This document shows positions 8,488-16,655 of a stretch of 64,000 nucleotides of DNA, piece after piece (positions within the stretch are counted from its first letter, which is position 1; each line of letters opens with the position of its first letter). The notes beneath the pieces were generated by a model. The model was not told the DNA's origin and made no database searches. It saw only the letters and a program-made list of their open reading frames with translations. A program made the position numbers and the translations under genes. Source of the stretch: Krasilnikoviella flava (lineage in GTDB: Bacteria; Actinomycetota; Actinomycetes; Actinomycetales; Cellulomonadaceae); NCBI RefSeq assembly GCF_900167525.1, contig NZ_FUZQ01000003.1:372001-436000 (forward strand). The letters are read 5' to 3'.

Positions 8488-9003
8488 ATGGGATACCGGA
8501 CTGAGCCCCTCGAACCCGCGGCCCCCGCCGACCTGCCGTTCCTGCGGCGCTGCGTGGACCTCGCGCGCGAGGCCCTGGAGGACGGCGACGAGCCGTTCGG
8601 CTCGCTCCTGGTCGACGCCGGCGGCGCCGTGGTCTTCGAGGACCGCAACCGCGTGAAGGACGGCGACCAGACCCGCCACCCCGAGCTCGAGATCGCCCGC
8701 TGGGCGGCGGCGCACCTGACGCCCGAGGAGCGCGCGGGGGCGACGGCGTACACGTCGGGCGAGCACTGCGCGATGTGCAGCGCCGCGCACGCCTGGGTGG
8801 GCCTCGGGCCCATCGTCTACGCGACCAGCACCGCCCAGCTCACCGGGTGGCTGCAGGAGTGGGGCGTCGCGCCCGGCCCGGTGACCCCGCTGCCGGTGGG
8901 CGACGTCGCGCCCGGCGTCCCGACGCGAGGCCCGGAGCCCGAGCTCGCCGACGAGGTCCGCGCCCTGCACGCCCGGCTGCACGGGATGCACGACCCCGCC
9001 TGA
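8488..9003 (+). CDS. CMP/dCMP-type nucleoside deaminase
   Basis: 171 residues of the cytidine-deaminase fold (COG0590, guanine/adenosine deaminase-like). The zinc site is visible as HPE in [11 protein letters not shown], in place of the common HAE, and CAMC in [12 protein letters not shown]. The catalytic Glu of HPE is kept. The [11 protein letters not shown] segment is typical of the family. The ATG at 8488 is preferred over the in-frame ATG at 8479 because GGGAGG lies 9 nt before it. It begins 29 nt after the NhaA fusion. The substrate base cannot be told from sequence. Confidence 0.85.
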   Translation: MGYRTEPLEPAAPADLPFLRRCVDLAREALEDGDEPFGSLLVDAGGAVVFEDRNRVKDGDQTRHPELEIARWAAAHLTPEERAGATAYTSGEHCAMCSAAHAWVGLGPIVYATSTAQLTGWLQEWGVAPGPVTPLPVGDVAPGVPTRGPEPELADEVRALHARLHGMHDPA

Positions 9004-9021
9004 CGATGTTTGCCTGGGGAC

Positions 9022-9858
9022 ATGAGCGATTCCCCGGACCCCGGACCTCGCGCCCGCAGCCCCTGGACCCTGCGGGTCGTCGTGCTCGTCGCGGTCGTGA
9101 TCTTCGCCGTCGTCGTCTGGCTGGTGGTGCGGGACGGCGGCGCCCCCGCCGCGTCGCCGTCCCCCGCCGCGTCGTCGCCCACGGCGCCGTCCCCCACCGC
9201 GACGCAGGACCCCGCGGAACCCACCCCGAGCACGACGGGGGCCGCGGGCTGCGACGCGACCGACGACGACACCCCGGAGGGCGCGGACACCCACGAGGTG
9301 GTGGACGTGGACGGCGACGGCGAGGCCGACACCGCGTGGCTCACCGGCAGCGCCGACCGCCGCTTCGGCATCACCACGGCGTCGGGAGCCACGTTCTCGG
9401 TCGCGATCGACGCGGCGAGCCCGCAGCGCGCGGCCGCCGTCGTGAACGTCGTCGCGGCCGGGGACGACTCCTCCCCGATCGCGCTGATCGACACCGGCCG
9501 CGAGGTGCTGCTGCTCTCCGCGGCCGACTGCGACCTCGCCGCGACGCAGAACCTCGCGGGCGACGCCTACACGTTCGACAAGGGGTTCACCGGGCACGGC
9601 ACGGGCGTGGGGTGCACGGAGGCCGACGGGGCGCTGCGCCTCGCTGGGCTCGACGCCACCACGGCCGGCGACGGCTCGTTCACGGTGGACCGCACGTTCG
9701 TCGACCTGGACGACGGGGCCGTGACGGGCTCCAACGGCGAGGAGCAGACCGTCGCGCAGGGGGCCGGGCCCGCCGACCCGGTGGTCGTGACCGCGCAGGG
9801 GACGAGCTGCGGCGAGCTGGTCGCGGGCGAGGACGGGCCGGTGGAGCCGCAGTCGTGA
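9022..9858 (+). CDS. Membrane-anchored protein of unknown function
   Basis: 278 residues: a short charged N-terminus, one membrane helix (residues about 17-38, VVVLVAVVIFAVVVWLVV), a Ser/Pro/Thr/Ala-rich linker to about residue 75, then an extracytoplasmic domain with three cysteines and a DVDGDGEADTAWL stretch resembling calcium-binding or FG-GAP-like loops. The domain reads as secreted and acidic. The ATG at 9022 is chosen; GGGGA lies very close to it, and a TTG at 9010 is an alternative. It begins 18 nt after the deaminase gene. I do not recognise the family. Confidence 0.7.
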   Translation: MSDSPDPGPRARSPWTLRVVVLVAVVIFAVVVWLVVRDGGAPAASPSPAASSPTAPSPTATQDPAEPTPSTTGAAGCDATDDDTPEGADTHEVVDVDGDGEADTAWLTGSADRRFGITTASGATFSVAIDAASPQRAAAVVNVVAAGDDSSPIALIDTGREVLLLSAADCDLAATQNLAGDAYTFDKGFTGHGTGVGCTEADGALRLAGLDATTAGDGSFTVDRTFVDLDDGAVTGSNGEEQTVAQGAGPADPVVVTAQGTSCGELVAGEDGPVEPQS

Positions 9859-9897
9859 GGACCCGCGGCGTGCGCGGATCGCGCCTTGCGCTCTTGA

Positions 9898-9913
9898 ATT
9901 GACATAGGTCAAT
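9898..9913. promoter_or_regulatory. ArsR-type operator of the acr3 operon
   Basis: A 16-nt inverted repeat ATTGAC-ATAG-GTCAAT, eight bases before the acr3 start codon, in an A+T-rich patch. ArsR/SmtB repressors commonly bind sites of the ATnGA...TCnAT kind. A near copy (14010-14025) lies ahead of the second arsR gene. Confidence 0.75.
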
Positions 9914-9921
9914 ATAGACGC

Positions 9922-11019
9922 ATGCCTATGCAGCAGCCCCGTCGCCTGTCGACCCTCGACCGCTGGCTGCCCGCCTGGATCGGGCTGGCGATGGTCGTCG
10001 GCCTGCTGCTGGGCCGCTTCGTGCCGGCGACGTCCGACGTGCTGGCCTCGATGGAGATCGGCGGCATCTCCGTGCCGATCGCGCTCGGGCTGCTGGTGAT
10101 GATGTACCCGGTGCTGGCCAAGGTCCGCTACGACAAGGTCGCCGCCGTGACCGGGGACAAGAAGCTGCTGGTCTCCTCGTTGCTGCTGAACTGGATCGTC
10201 GGACCGGCGCTGATGTTCGCCCTGGCCTGGACGTTCCTGCCCGACCTGCCCGAGTACCGCACCGGGCTGATCATCGTCGGTCTCGCCCGTTGCATCGCGA
10301 TGGTCGTGATCTGGAACGACCTCGCGTGCGGGGACCGGGAGGCCGCCGCCGTGCTGGTGGCGATCAACTCCGTGTTCCAGGTGGTCGCGTTCTCGCTGCT
10401 CGGTTACTTCTACCTCACCGTGCTGCCCGGCTGGCTCGGCCTCGACACCCAGGGGCTGGACGTGTCGGTCGGGCAGATCGCGCTGAACGTCCTGGTCTTC
10501 CTCGGCATCCCGCTGGGGGCCGGCTTCGCCTCCCGCTGGATCGGCGAGCGCGTCAAGGGCCGCGACTGGTACGAGGAGCGGTTCGTGCCGAAGGTCGGAC
10601 CGTGGGCCCTGTACGGGCTGCTGTTCACGATCGTGCTGCTGTTCGCCCTGCAGGGCGACGCCGTGACCTCGAACCCGCTCGACGTCGTCCGCATCGCCCT
10701 TCCCCTGCTGGTGTACTTCGCCGTCATGTGGGGCCTCGGCCTGGCCCTGGGCAAGGCCCTGTCCCTGGGCTACGCCCGCTCGACCACGCTCGCGTTCACC
10801 GCGGCGGGCAACAACTTCGAGCTCGCCATCGCCGTCGCGATCGGCACCTTCGGCGCCACCTCCGGTGAGGCACTGGCCGGCGTCGTCGGCCCGCTCATCG
10901 AGGTCCCGGTGCTGGTGGGCCTGGTCTACGTGTCCCTGTGGATCGCCCGGCGCTGGTTCGCCGTCGACCCGTACGCCGTCGAAGTCCCCGCACGAGAGCT
11001 GGACGAGGTGAGGTCATGA
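9922..11019 (+). CDS. acr3: Arsenite efflux permease Acr3 (ArsB of the Acr3 family)
   Basis: 365 residues with about ten membrane helices and the Acr3 signatures GRFVPATSDVL, PIALGLLVMMYPVLAKV, and the TM4 segment containing the essential cysteine (Cys124 in LARCIAMVVIWNDLA). AAGNNFELAIAVAIGTFG near the C-terminus is also diagnostic. It exports arsenite using the proton-motive force. Its TGA overlaps the ATG of the ArsR-ArsC fusion, so efflux and sensing/reduction are co-produced from the operator at 9898-9913. Confidence 0.96.
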   Translation: MPMQQPRRLSTLDRWLPAWIGLAMVVGLLLGRFVPATSDVLASMEIGGISVPIALGLLVMMYPVLAKVRYDKVAAVTGDKKLLVSSLLLNWIVGPALMFALAWTFLPDLPEYRTGLIIVGLARCIAMVVIWNDLACGDREAAAVLVAINSVFQVVAFSLLGYFYLTVLPGWLGLDTQGLDVSVGQIALNVLVFLGIPLGAGFASRWIGERVKGRDWYEERFVPKVGPWALYGLLFTIVLLFALQGDAVTSNPLDVVRIALPLLVYFAVMWGLGLALGKALSLGYARSTTLAFTAAGNNFELAIAVAIGTFGATSGEALAGVVGPLIEVPVLVGLVYVSLWIARRWFAVDPYAVEVPARELDEVRS

Positions 11020-12065
11020 CCACGACTGACACGACCGGGGCGAGCCTGCCGCTGACGGTGCGCGACCCGGGCTGCGGGCCGCGGATCGAGGCGCACGCGA
11101 TCGGCGCCGAGGCGGCGGGCGTGGTCGCGGCCACGCTCAAGGCTCTGGCCGAGCCGCTGCGGCTGCGCATGCTGTCCTTCGTCGCCACCGCGCCCGCCGG
11201 CGAGGCGTGCGTGTGCGACCTGGCCGAGCTGACCGACGTGTCCCAGCCGACCGTGTCCCACCACCTCAAGGTGCTGCGCGACGTCGGCGTCCTGGCCTCC
11301 GAGCGGCGCGGCACCTGGGTCTGGTACCGCATCACCCCCGGCTACAAGTCCGCGATCAGCACCCTGCTGGAGTCGTTCGCGCCGGCAGCGCTGGACGCCC
11401 GGGGCCCGCACCCGCACCTGACCGGGCTCGAGGACGCCGACGCCGCGCTGGACCGGCTCGCTGCCGAGCTGGCCTCCGCGCACCCTGACCTCGGCGCCGA
11501 CGTCGTCCTGAGCACCGTCCGCGAGTCCTACACCGCGCTGGCCCGCTCGGCCAAGGTCCCGGCGCACCTGCTCACCCTCACCGAGCGGTTCGCCCGCCAG
11601 CGCCTCGCCGACCTCGCTCGCGACGCCCCCCGTGGTGGCGTCGCCGACCCCGCGGCCGCCCCGCAGGTGCTGTTCGTGTGCGTCGCGAACGCCGGACGCT
11701 CCCAGCTCGCCGCCGCGCTCGTGCGGCACTACGCCGGCAACCGGGTCGTGGTCCGTTCCGCCGGGTCCACCCCGGCCGCGGACGTGCACCCCGCCGTTCG
11801 CCCTGAGCTCGCCGCCCTGGGCGCCGACGAGCCGTTCCCCAAGCCGCTCACCGACGACGCGGTCCGCGCCGCCGACGTCGTGATCACCATGGGCTGCGGC
11901 GACGTGTGCCCGGTCCTGCCCGGCAAGAGGTACGAGGACTGGCTCGTGGGCGACCCCGCTCTCGCCTCGCCCGCCGGCGTCGCCGCCATCCGCGACGAGC
12001 TCGACACCCGCGTACGCGCGCTGCTCGCCGACCTGGTGCCCGACCTCGACCTGCCCACACCCTGA
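11016..12065 (+). CDS. ArsR repressor fused to an ArsC-type arsenate reductase
   Basis: 349 residues in three parts. Residues about 20-115 form a winged-helix ArsR domain with metal-site cysteines Cys65 and Cys67 (ACVCDL) and recognition helix SQPTVSHHLKVL. Residues about 130-200 look like the three-helix domain seen before actinobacterial arsenate reductases. Residues 215 onward are a low-molecular-weight phosphatase-fold ArsC with the P-loop nucleophile Cys222 (CVANAGRSQ) and the redox cysteines Cys294 and Cys298 (GCGDVCPVLPGKRYEDW). It should both sense arsenite and reduce arsenate. It overlaps acr3 by four bases and is followed by a second ArsC. Confidence 0.9.
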   Translation: MTTTDTTGASLPLTVRDPGCGPRIEAHAIGAEAAGVVAATLKALAEPLRLRMLSFVATAPAGEACVCDLAELTDVSQPTVSHHLKVLRDVGVLASERRGTWVWYRITPGYKSAISTLLESFAPAALDARGPHPHLTGLEDADAALDRLAAELASAHPDLGADVVLSTVRESYTALARSAKVPAHLLTLTERFARQRLADLARDAPRGGVADPAAAPQVLFVCVANAGRSQLAAALVRHYAGNRVVVRSAGSTPAADVHPAVRPELAALGADEPFPKPLTDDAVRAADVVITMGCGDVCPVLPGKRYEDWLVGDPALASPAGVAAIRDELDTRVRALLADLVPDLDLPTP

Positions 12066-12089
12066 CACCCCCGAACGACGGAGACCACC

Positions 12090-12521
12090 GTGACCGACAC
12101 CCACACCCCCGCCCCGCCGTCCGCCCTGTTCGTCTGCGTCCACAACGCCGGCCGCTCCCAGATGGCCGCGGGCTTCCTGCGCACCCTGTCCGGTGGTGCC
12201 GTCGAGGTCCGGTCGGCCGGCTCGATGCCCGCCGACCGCATCAACCCGGTCGCCGTCGATGCCATGGCCGAGGTCGGCGTCGACATCACCGCCGAGCAGC
12301 CCAAGGTGCTCACCACCGAGGCCGTGCAGGCCTCCGACGTCGTGATCACCATGGGCTGCGGCGACGCCTGCCCGATCTTCCCCGGCAAGCGCTACGAGGA
12401 CTGGCAGCTCGACGACCCCGCGGGCCAGGGCCTCGACGCCGTCCGCCCCATCCGCGACGAGATCGAGCGCCGCGTGCGCGACCTGCTCGCCTCGCTCGGT
12501 GTGGAGCCGGTCGCCCGCTGA
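12090..12521 (+). CDS. arsC: Arsenate reductase, low-molecular-weight phosphatase fold
   Basis: 143 residues from a GTG start. The P-loop is CVHNAGRSQ with nucleophile Cys16, and the second redox pair is Cys90/Cys94 in MGCGDACPIFPGKRYEDW. It converts arsenate to arsenite for export by Acr3, recycled by thioredoxin or mycothiol/mycoredoxin. It is strongly similar to the C-terminal half of the preceding fusion (shared GCGD-CP-PGKRYEDW block), so one probably arose by duplication. It is the last gene of the acr3 operon and converges with the flavoprotein gene, leaving 5 nt between stops. Confidence 0.94.
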   Translation: MTDTHTPAPPSALFVCVHNAGRSQMAAGFLRTLSGGAVEVRSAGSMPADRINPVAVDAMAEVGVDITAEQPKVLTTEAVQASDVVITMGCGDACPIFPGKRYEDWQLDDPAGQGLDAVRPIRDEIERRVRDLLASLGVEPVAR

Positions 12522-12526
12522 GGACC

Positions 12527-13939
12527 TCAGTCCTCGCCGTCGCCAGAGCGCCCGTGCACGATGCCGGACGCGAACCCGACGCCGGCCGGCGCGCCGACGC
12601 CGAGCGTGACGAGCTGCGGCTCGGCCGGCGCGCTCCCGCAGCAGGAGCCACCGGCGTCGCCGTCGGCCTCCAGGGCGAGATCGCTGGAGCAGACCCCGGT
12701 GGCCGGCAGGTCCAGCTCGACGGCGTCCGCCGCCGCCCGGTCCCCGGCCAGCGCCGCGGCGACGGAGCGCACCTGCTCGTAGCCGGTGGCCAGGAGGAAC
12801 GTCGGGGCACGGCCGTAGGACTTCATGCCCACGAGGTAGAACCCGTCGTCCGGGTGCGACAGCACGGCCTCGCCGTGCGGCGGCACGGTGCCGCAGGAGT
12901 GCTGGTTGGGGTCGATGAGCGGCGCCAGCGCGCTCGGGGCCTCGACGACGGGGTCGAGGTCGAGCCGCACCTCGCGCAGCATCCCCAGGTCGGGCCGGAA
13001 GCCCGTGGCGTTGACGATCGCGTGCACGTCCAGGGCGAGCGGCTCGTCCTTGGCGGTGCCGAGCACCTGCACGGAGCCGTCGCCCGGGACGAGCTGCTCG
13101 ATCGAGACCCGGGTGAGCAGGCGCAGACGGCCCGCGTCGACGGCGCCCTTGAGCCGGGTGCCCAGCAGGCCGCGGGCGGGCAGCTCGTCGTCCGTGCCGC
13201 CGCCGAACAGCCGGCGGGCCGAGCCGCCGCGGATCGCCCAGGTGATCGTCGTGCCCGGGGTGGCCTCCGCGAGCTCGACCAGGCTCAGCAGCGTGTTCGC
13301 GGCCGAGTGCCCCATCCCCACGACCAGGGTGTGCCGCCCGGCGAACCGGTCGCGGTCGGCGCCGAGGACGTCGGGCAGCGGTCCGGTGACGAAGGTCGCC
13401 GCGCCCTCCTCCCCCGCGGCCGGGAGGCCGCTGACACCGAGGGGGTTCGACGTCGAGAACGTCCCCGAGGCGTCGACCACCGCCCGCGCCAGGACGTCGG
13501 TCACGCGGCCGGCGGCGTCGACGGTCCGCACGCGGTAGCCGCGGCGGTCGCGACCGAGGGACCGCGTCTTGTCCGCGCCGTCGCGCGCCACGGCGAGCAC
13601 CCGGGTGCCCGTGCGCAGCCGGGAGGAGATCGCCCCGGTCGCGGCCAGCGGGGCGAGGTAGCCCTCGACGAGCTCGCGGCCGGTCGGCAGGGCGTCCGGG
13701 TCGGGCGACGTCCAGCCGGTGGGCTCGAGCAGCCGCCGCGCCGCGGCGTCGACGTCGTACCGCCACGGCGAGAAGAGGCGCACGTGCCCCCACGACGCCA
13801 TGGCCGCGCCGGCGCCCTCGCCGGCCTCGAGCACCAGGGGCTCCAGCCCGCGCTCCAGCAGGTGCGCCGCCGCCGCCAGCCCCACCGGGCCGGCACCGAT
13901 CACGACCACCGGCAGCTCATCGCGTGCGATCTCGCTCAT
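12527..13939 (-). CDS. Arsenic-cluster flavoprotein monooxygenase/oxidoreductase
   Basis: 470 residues. An N-terminal FAD site (VVVIGAGPVGLAAAAHLLERG, residues about 12-30), an NADPH-binding second Rossmann motif (LVVGMGHSAANTLLSL) and a C-terminal NATGFRPDLG motif make it a class B monooxygenase-like flavoprotein. The C-terminus has cysteine groups (GVCSSD, GGSCCGS) that could bind arsenic or another metal. Genes like this often accompany actinobacterial arsR genes (ArsO-like); the reaction is not established. The ATG at 13939 is preferred over an upstream GTG. It diverges from the second arsR across shared operators. Confidence 0.78.
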   Translation of the reverse strand: MSEIARDELPVVVIGAGPVGLAAAAHLLERGLEPLVLEAGEGAGAAMASWGHVRLFSPWRYDVDAAARRLLEPTGWTSPDPDALPTGRELVEGYLAPLAATGAISSRLRTGTRVLAVARDGADKTRSLGRDRRGYRVRTVDAAGRVTDVLARAVVDASGTFSTSNPLGVSGLPAAGEEGAATFVTGPLPDVLGADRDRFAGRHTLVVGMGHSAANTLLSLVELAEATPGTTITWAIRGGSARRLFGGGTDDELPARGLLGTRLKGAVDAGRLRLLTRVSIEQLVPGDGSVQVLGTAKDEPLALDVHAIVNATGFRPDLGMLREVRLDLDPVVEAPSALAPLIDPNQHSCGTVPPHGEAVLSHPDDGFYLVGMKSYGRAPTFLLATGYEQVRSVAAALAGDRAAADAVELDLPATGVCSSDLALEADGDAGGSCCGSAPAEPQLVTLGVGAPAGVGFASGIVHGRSGDGED

Positions 13940-13973
13940 CACCACTCCTGACTCGTCTTGACCTCACCGTCGT

Positions 13974-14025
13974 ATCGACGGCCATCGATGCGACGATCGT
14001 GGACCACCTATCGACGGTTGTCAAT
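13974..14025. promoter_or_regulatory. Divergent ArsR operators between flavoprotein and arsR
   Basis: Two imperfect 16-nt inverted repeats lie in the 105-nt gap: ATCGACGGCCATCGAT (13974-13989) and ATCGAC-GGTT-GTCAAT (14010-14025). The second shares ATnGAC-N4-GTCAAT with the acr3 operator at 9898-9913, suggesting that the same or closely related repressors act on both promoters. Confidence 0.65.
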
Positions 14026-14044
14026 ATGTGCGAGGATGGCGGAC

Positions 14045-14437
14045 ATGACGACGATCGACCTCCCCCTCGTGGACCGACCGGAGACGGGGGCCGTGGCCGG
14101 CTGCTGCGCCCCGGCGGCGGGCGACGTCGTCGACCCCGCAGCCGCCCGCGACCTGGCGCGGCAGTTCAAGGCCCTCGCCGACCCGACGCGGGTGCAGCTC
14201 CTGTCGATCGTGACCGCGCACGAGGGTCACGAGGCGTGCGTGTGCGACCTCACCGAGCCGGTCGGGCTGTCGCAGCCCACGGTCAGCCACCACCTCAAGA
14301 TCCTCGTCGAGGCGGGCCTGCTCGAGCGCGAGCAGCGGGGGCGCTGGGCGTACTACCGCGCGGCGCCGGGCGCGGTCGCCGGCCTGGTCGACTCGGTGTC
14401 GACGCTCATGCCGTCGCCGGCGACGGCCTCCGCGTGA
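14045..14437 (+). CDS. arsR: ArsR-family metalloregulatory repressor
   Basis: 130 residues with a winged helix (DLARQFKALADPTRVQLLS, recognition helix SQPTVSHHLKIL) and the As(III) site Cys65-Val-Cys67 (ACVCDLTEP). The N-terminus carries an extra Cys-Cys (AGCCAPA, near residue 19) that may complete the metal site. Start chosen at 14045 because GAGG lies 9 nt upstream; an ATG at 14036 is also in frame. It should repress the divergent flavoprotein gene and itself. Its 3' end overlaps the convergent MFS gene by 32 nt. Confidence 0.9.
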   Translation: MTTIDLPLVDRPETGAVAGCCAPAAGDVVDPAAARDLARQFKALADPTRVQLLSIVTAHEGHEACVCDLTEPVGLSQPTVSHHLKILVEAGLLEREQRGRWAYYRAAPGAVAGLVDSVSTLMPSPATASA

Positions 14438-15704
14438 GGAACAGGACCGGGATCAGCAGCAGCGACAGGACCCCGCCGCCCAGAGCCAGGGTCGCGTAGC
14501 TCGTCCCCGCCATCACGACCCCCGACATCGCGCCCCCGCCCGCGCCGGCGAGGGCGATGAGCACGTCCACCGTGCCCTGGGTGCGGGCGCGGGTGGCCGG
14601 CGTCGTCGCGTCGACGATGAGCGCCGTCCCCGCGATGAGGCCGAAGTTCCAGCCCAGCCCCAGCAGCGCGAGCGACAGCACCAGCAGGCCCGTCGAGTCG
14701 CCCGGCGCGACCGCCCCCGTGACCCCCGCGAGCAGGAGGGTCACGCCGGCGGCCACCGCCATCGGGATCCGCCCCACCTTGTCGACCAGCACGCCGGTCA
14801 CCAGCGACGGCAGGAACATCGCCGCCACGTGGATGCTGATGACGAGACCGACGTCGCCCAGGTCGTGGCCGTGACCCCGCATGTGCACCGGCGTCATCGT
14901 CATGATCGCGACCATCGCGATCTGCGTCAGCACCATCACCGTGGCGCCGACGACGACGCCAGGCGACACTGCACGCCGCGCCGAGGCGTCGGCGTCCACC
15001 GCGTCGCCTCGCGCCTCCGCCGCGGCGTCGTCCGCGCGCGCCAGCTCCTTCGCGACGAGGAACGGGTCGGGCCGCAGGAAGGCGAACAGCGTGGCCCCGG
15101 CAGCGAGGAACGCGACCGCGGCGAGCAGGAACGGGCCTGCGAGCGCCGGGAGCCCCAACGACGTCGCGAGGCCGCCGAGCGGCTCGACGAGGTTGGGGCC
15201 GGCCACCGCGCCCAGGGTGGTCGACACCATCGCGACGCTGACCGCCGTCCCACGACGGTCCGGGGCCGCGAGGTCGGTCCCCGCGTACCGGGCCTGCAGG
15301 TTGGTGGACGTGCCCGCGCCGTAGACGAACAGCGACACCAGCAGCAGCGGGACGACGTCGAGGGCCGCGGCCGCGACCACCCCCACCGCGCCGAGACCGC
15401 CGGCGGCGAAGCCCAGCCCCAGGCCGACGCGGCGGCCGGCGCGCTGCGTGACCCGGCCGACGAGGAACGCCGCGAGCGCCGAGCCCAGCGTGAACAGCAT
15501 GGTGGGCACGCCGGCCAGCCGGTCGGTGCCGAGCATCTCCTGCGCGAGCAGCGCACCCACCGTGACGCCCGCCGCGAGGCCGGCGCCGCCCAGCACCTGG
15601 CTCGCGACGACGACGGTCAGCGTGCGGCGCTGCAGGGACGTCACCGCCTCGGGCGTCAGTGCCTCGGGTCTCGGCTGCTCGGGGGTCGGCGGCTCGGGGT
15701 TCAC
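14406..15704 (-). CDS. MFS transporter
   Basis: 432 residues from a GTG start with twelve predicted membrane helices, a typical MFS loop 2-3 (VGRVTQRAGRRVG) and a central cytoplasmic loop (about residues 215-250, RADDAAAEARGDAVDADASARR). The second half contains TMTPVHMRGHGHDLGDVGLV. It lies at the edge of the arsenic genes but shows no arsenic-specific feature; the substrate is unknown. It ends inside the convergent arsR and starts 10 nt from the stop of the LysR gene, with which it may be cotranscribed. Confidence 0.82.
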   Translation of the reverse strand: MNPEPPTPEQPRPEALTPEAVTSLQRRTLTVVVASQVLGGAGLAAGVTVGALLAQEMLGTDRLAGVPTMLFTLGSALAAFLVGRVTQRAGRRVGLGLGFAAGGLGAVGVVAAAALDVVPLLLVSLFVYGAGTSTNLQARYAGTDLAAPDRRGTAVSVAMVSTTLGAVAGPNLVEPLGGLATSLGLPALAGPFLLAAVAFLAAGATLFAFLRPDPFLVAKELARADDAAAEARGDAVDADASARRAVSPGVVVGATVMVLTQIAMVAIMTMTPVHMRGHGHDLGDVGLVISIHVAAMFLPSLVTGVLVDKVGRIPMAVAAGVTLLLAGVTGAVAPGDSTGLLVLSLALLGLGWNFGLIAGTALIVDATTPATRARTQGTVDVLIALAGAGGGAMSGVVMAGTSYATLALGGGVLSLLLIPVLFLTRRPSPATA

Positions 15705-15714
15705 GGTCGCGAAC

Positions 15715-16563
15715 CTACCCGGTGAGGGACCGGACCACCCCGGGCGGGCGGGCCCGGTCGGGCCAGGCGACGCCGAGCCGGCGCGTGGTGCGCGGCTCCA
15801 GCGGCACGTAGACCGGGTCGGCGGCGTCGGGCCGCTCGGGCCGGGGCAGCACGGCGACGCCCATGCCCGCGGCGACGAGGCCGCGGATGGTGTCGACCTC
15901 GCTGGACTCGAACGCGACCTCGACCTCGACGCCGTGCTCGGTGAGCATGCCCTCGACGACGCCGCGCAGCTCGGTGGTGCGCGAGAAGGCGACGAACCGC
16001 TCCCCCGCCAGGTCGGCGACGCCGACGCCCGCGCGCCCGGCCAGCCGGTGCCCGGGCGGGACGGCGACGCACAGCACCTGTTCGTGCAGCAGGCGCCAGC
16101 CCGTCGTGCGGGCGGGCGGAGGGGGCGTGACGAGCGCGAGGTCCAGCACGTCGTCGTCGAGCCAGCCGAACAGGTCCTGCGCGAACCCCTGGCGCAGCTC
16201 GAACCGGCGGCCCGGATCGTCGCGGCGCAGCTCGGTCACGACGCGCGGCACCAGCCAGCGGGCCACGGACTGCAGGAAGCCGAGGCGCACCGTCCGGGCG
16301 CCGAGCGCCTCCTGGCGCACGTGCCGCCGCGCCACCTCGATCTCGTCGAGCACCCGGGCGGCGTCGCCCCGGAAGCTCACGCCCGCGCGGTTGAGCGCGA
16401 TGCGGCGCCCGTGCCGGCGGAACAGCTCGACGCCGAGCCCCGCCTCCAGCCGGGCGAGCGTGCGGGAGACCGTCGACTGGTCCACCCGCAGCAGCGCGGC
16501 CGTGTCGCGGGTGCTCTCCGTCTCGCACAGCGACAGGAACACCCGCAGCGTCTGCTCGTCCAT
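15715..16563 (-). CDS. LysR-family transcriptional regulator
   Basis: 282 residues: a winged helix at residues 3-60 (TAALLRVDQSTVSRTLARLE) and a periplasmic-binding-protein-like effector domain (about 90-280). The ATG at 16563 has GGGAGGGCC before it; longer in-frame starts would run through the palindromic operator. It diverges from an MFS pump gene across the palindrome at 16584-16600, the classic arrangement for a LysR activator and its target. Confidence 0.92.
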   Translation of the reverse strand: MDEQTLRVFLSLCETESTRDTAALLRVDQSTVSRTLARLEAGLGVELFRRHGRRIALNRAGVSFRGDAARVLDEIEVARRHVRQEALGARTVRLGFLQSVARWLVPRVVTELRRDDPGRRFELRQGFAQDLFGWLDDDVLDLALVTPPPPARTTGWRLLHEQVLCVAVPPGHRLAGRAGVGVADLAGERFVAFSRTTELRGVVEGMLTEHGVEVEVAFESSEVDTIRGLVAAGMGVAVLPRPERPDAADPVYVPLEPRTTRRLGVAWPDRARPPGVVRSLTG

Positions 16564-16583
16564 GGCCCTCCCTCTCGTCGTCA

Positions 16584-16600
16584 GATGCGATCCTCGCATC
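16584..16600. promoter_or_regulatory. LysR operator in the divergent promoter
   Basis: A perfect inverted repeat GATGCGA-TCC-TCGCATC with an internal T-N11-A LysR motif, 21 nt upstream of the lysR start and 56 nt before the MFS start. Confidence 0.75.
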
Positions 16601-16655
16601 ACTGGGAGCGGCTGGATCATTTGGCGCATCGACCTGCCGGGGGCACCGTGGACCG

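Noticed and set aside
9040-9240. Pro/Ser/Thr/Ala-rich linker as a low-complexity repeat element
   Set aside because: It is a normal extracytoplasmic linker after a membrane anchor; the DNA is not a regular repeat.
14406-15704. MFS gene as ArsJ/ArsK-type arsenic transporter
   Set aside because: It only neighbours arsR; no associated GAPDH gene or other ArsJ hallmark is present, so a general MFS call is safer.
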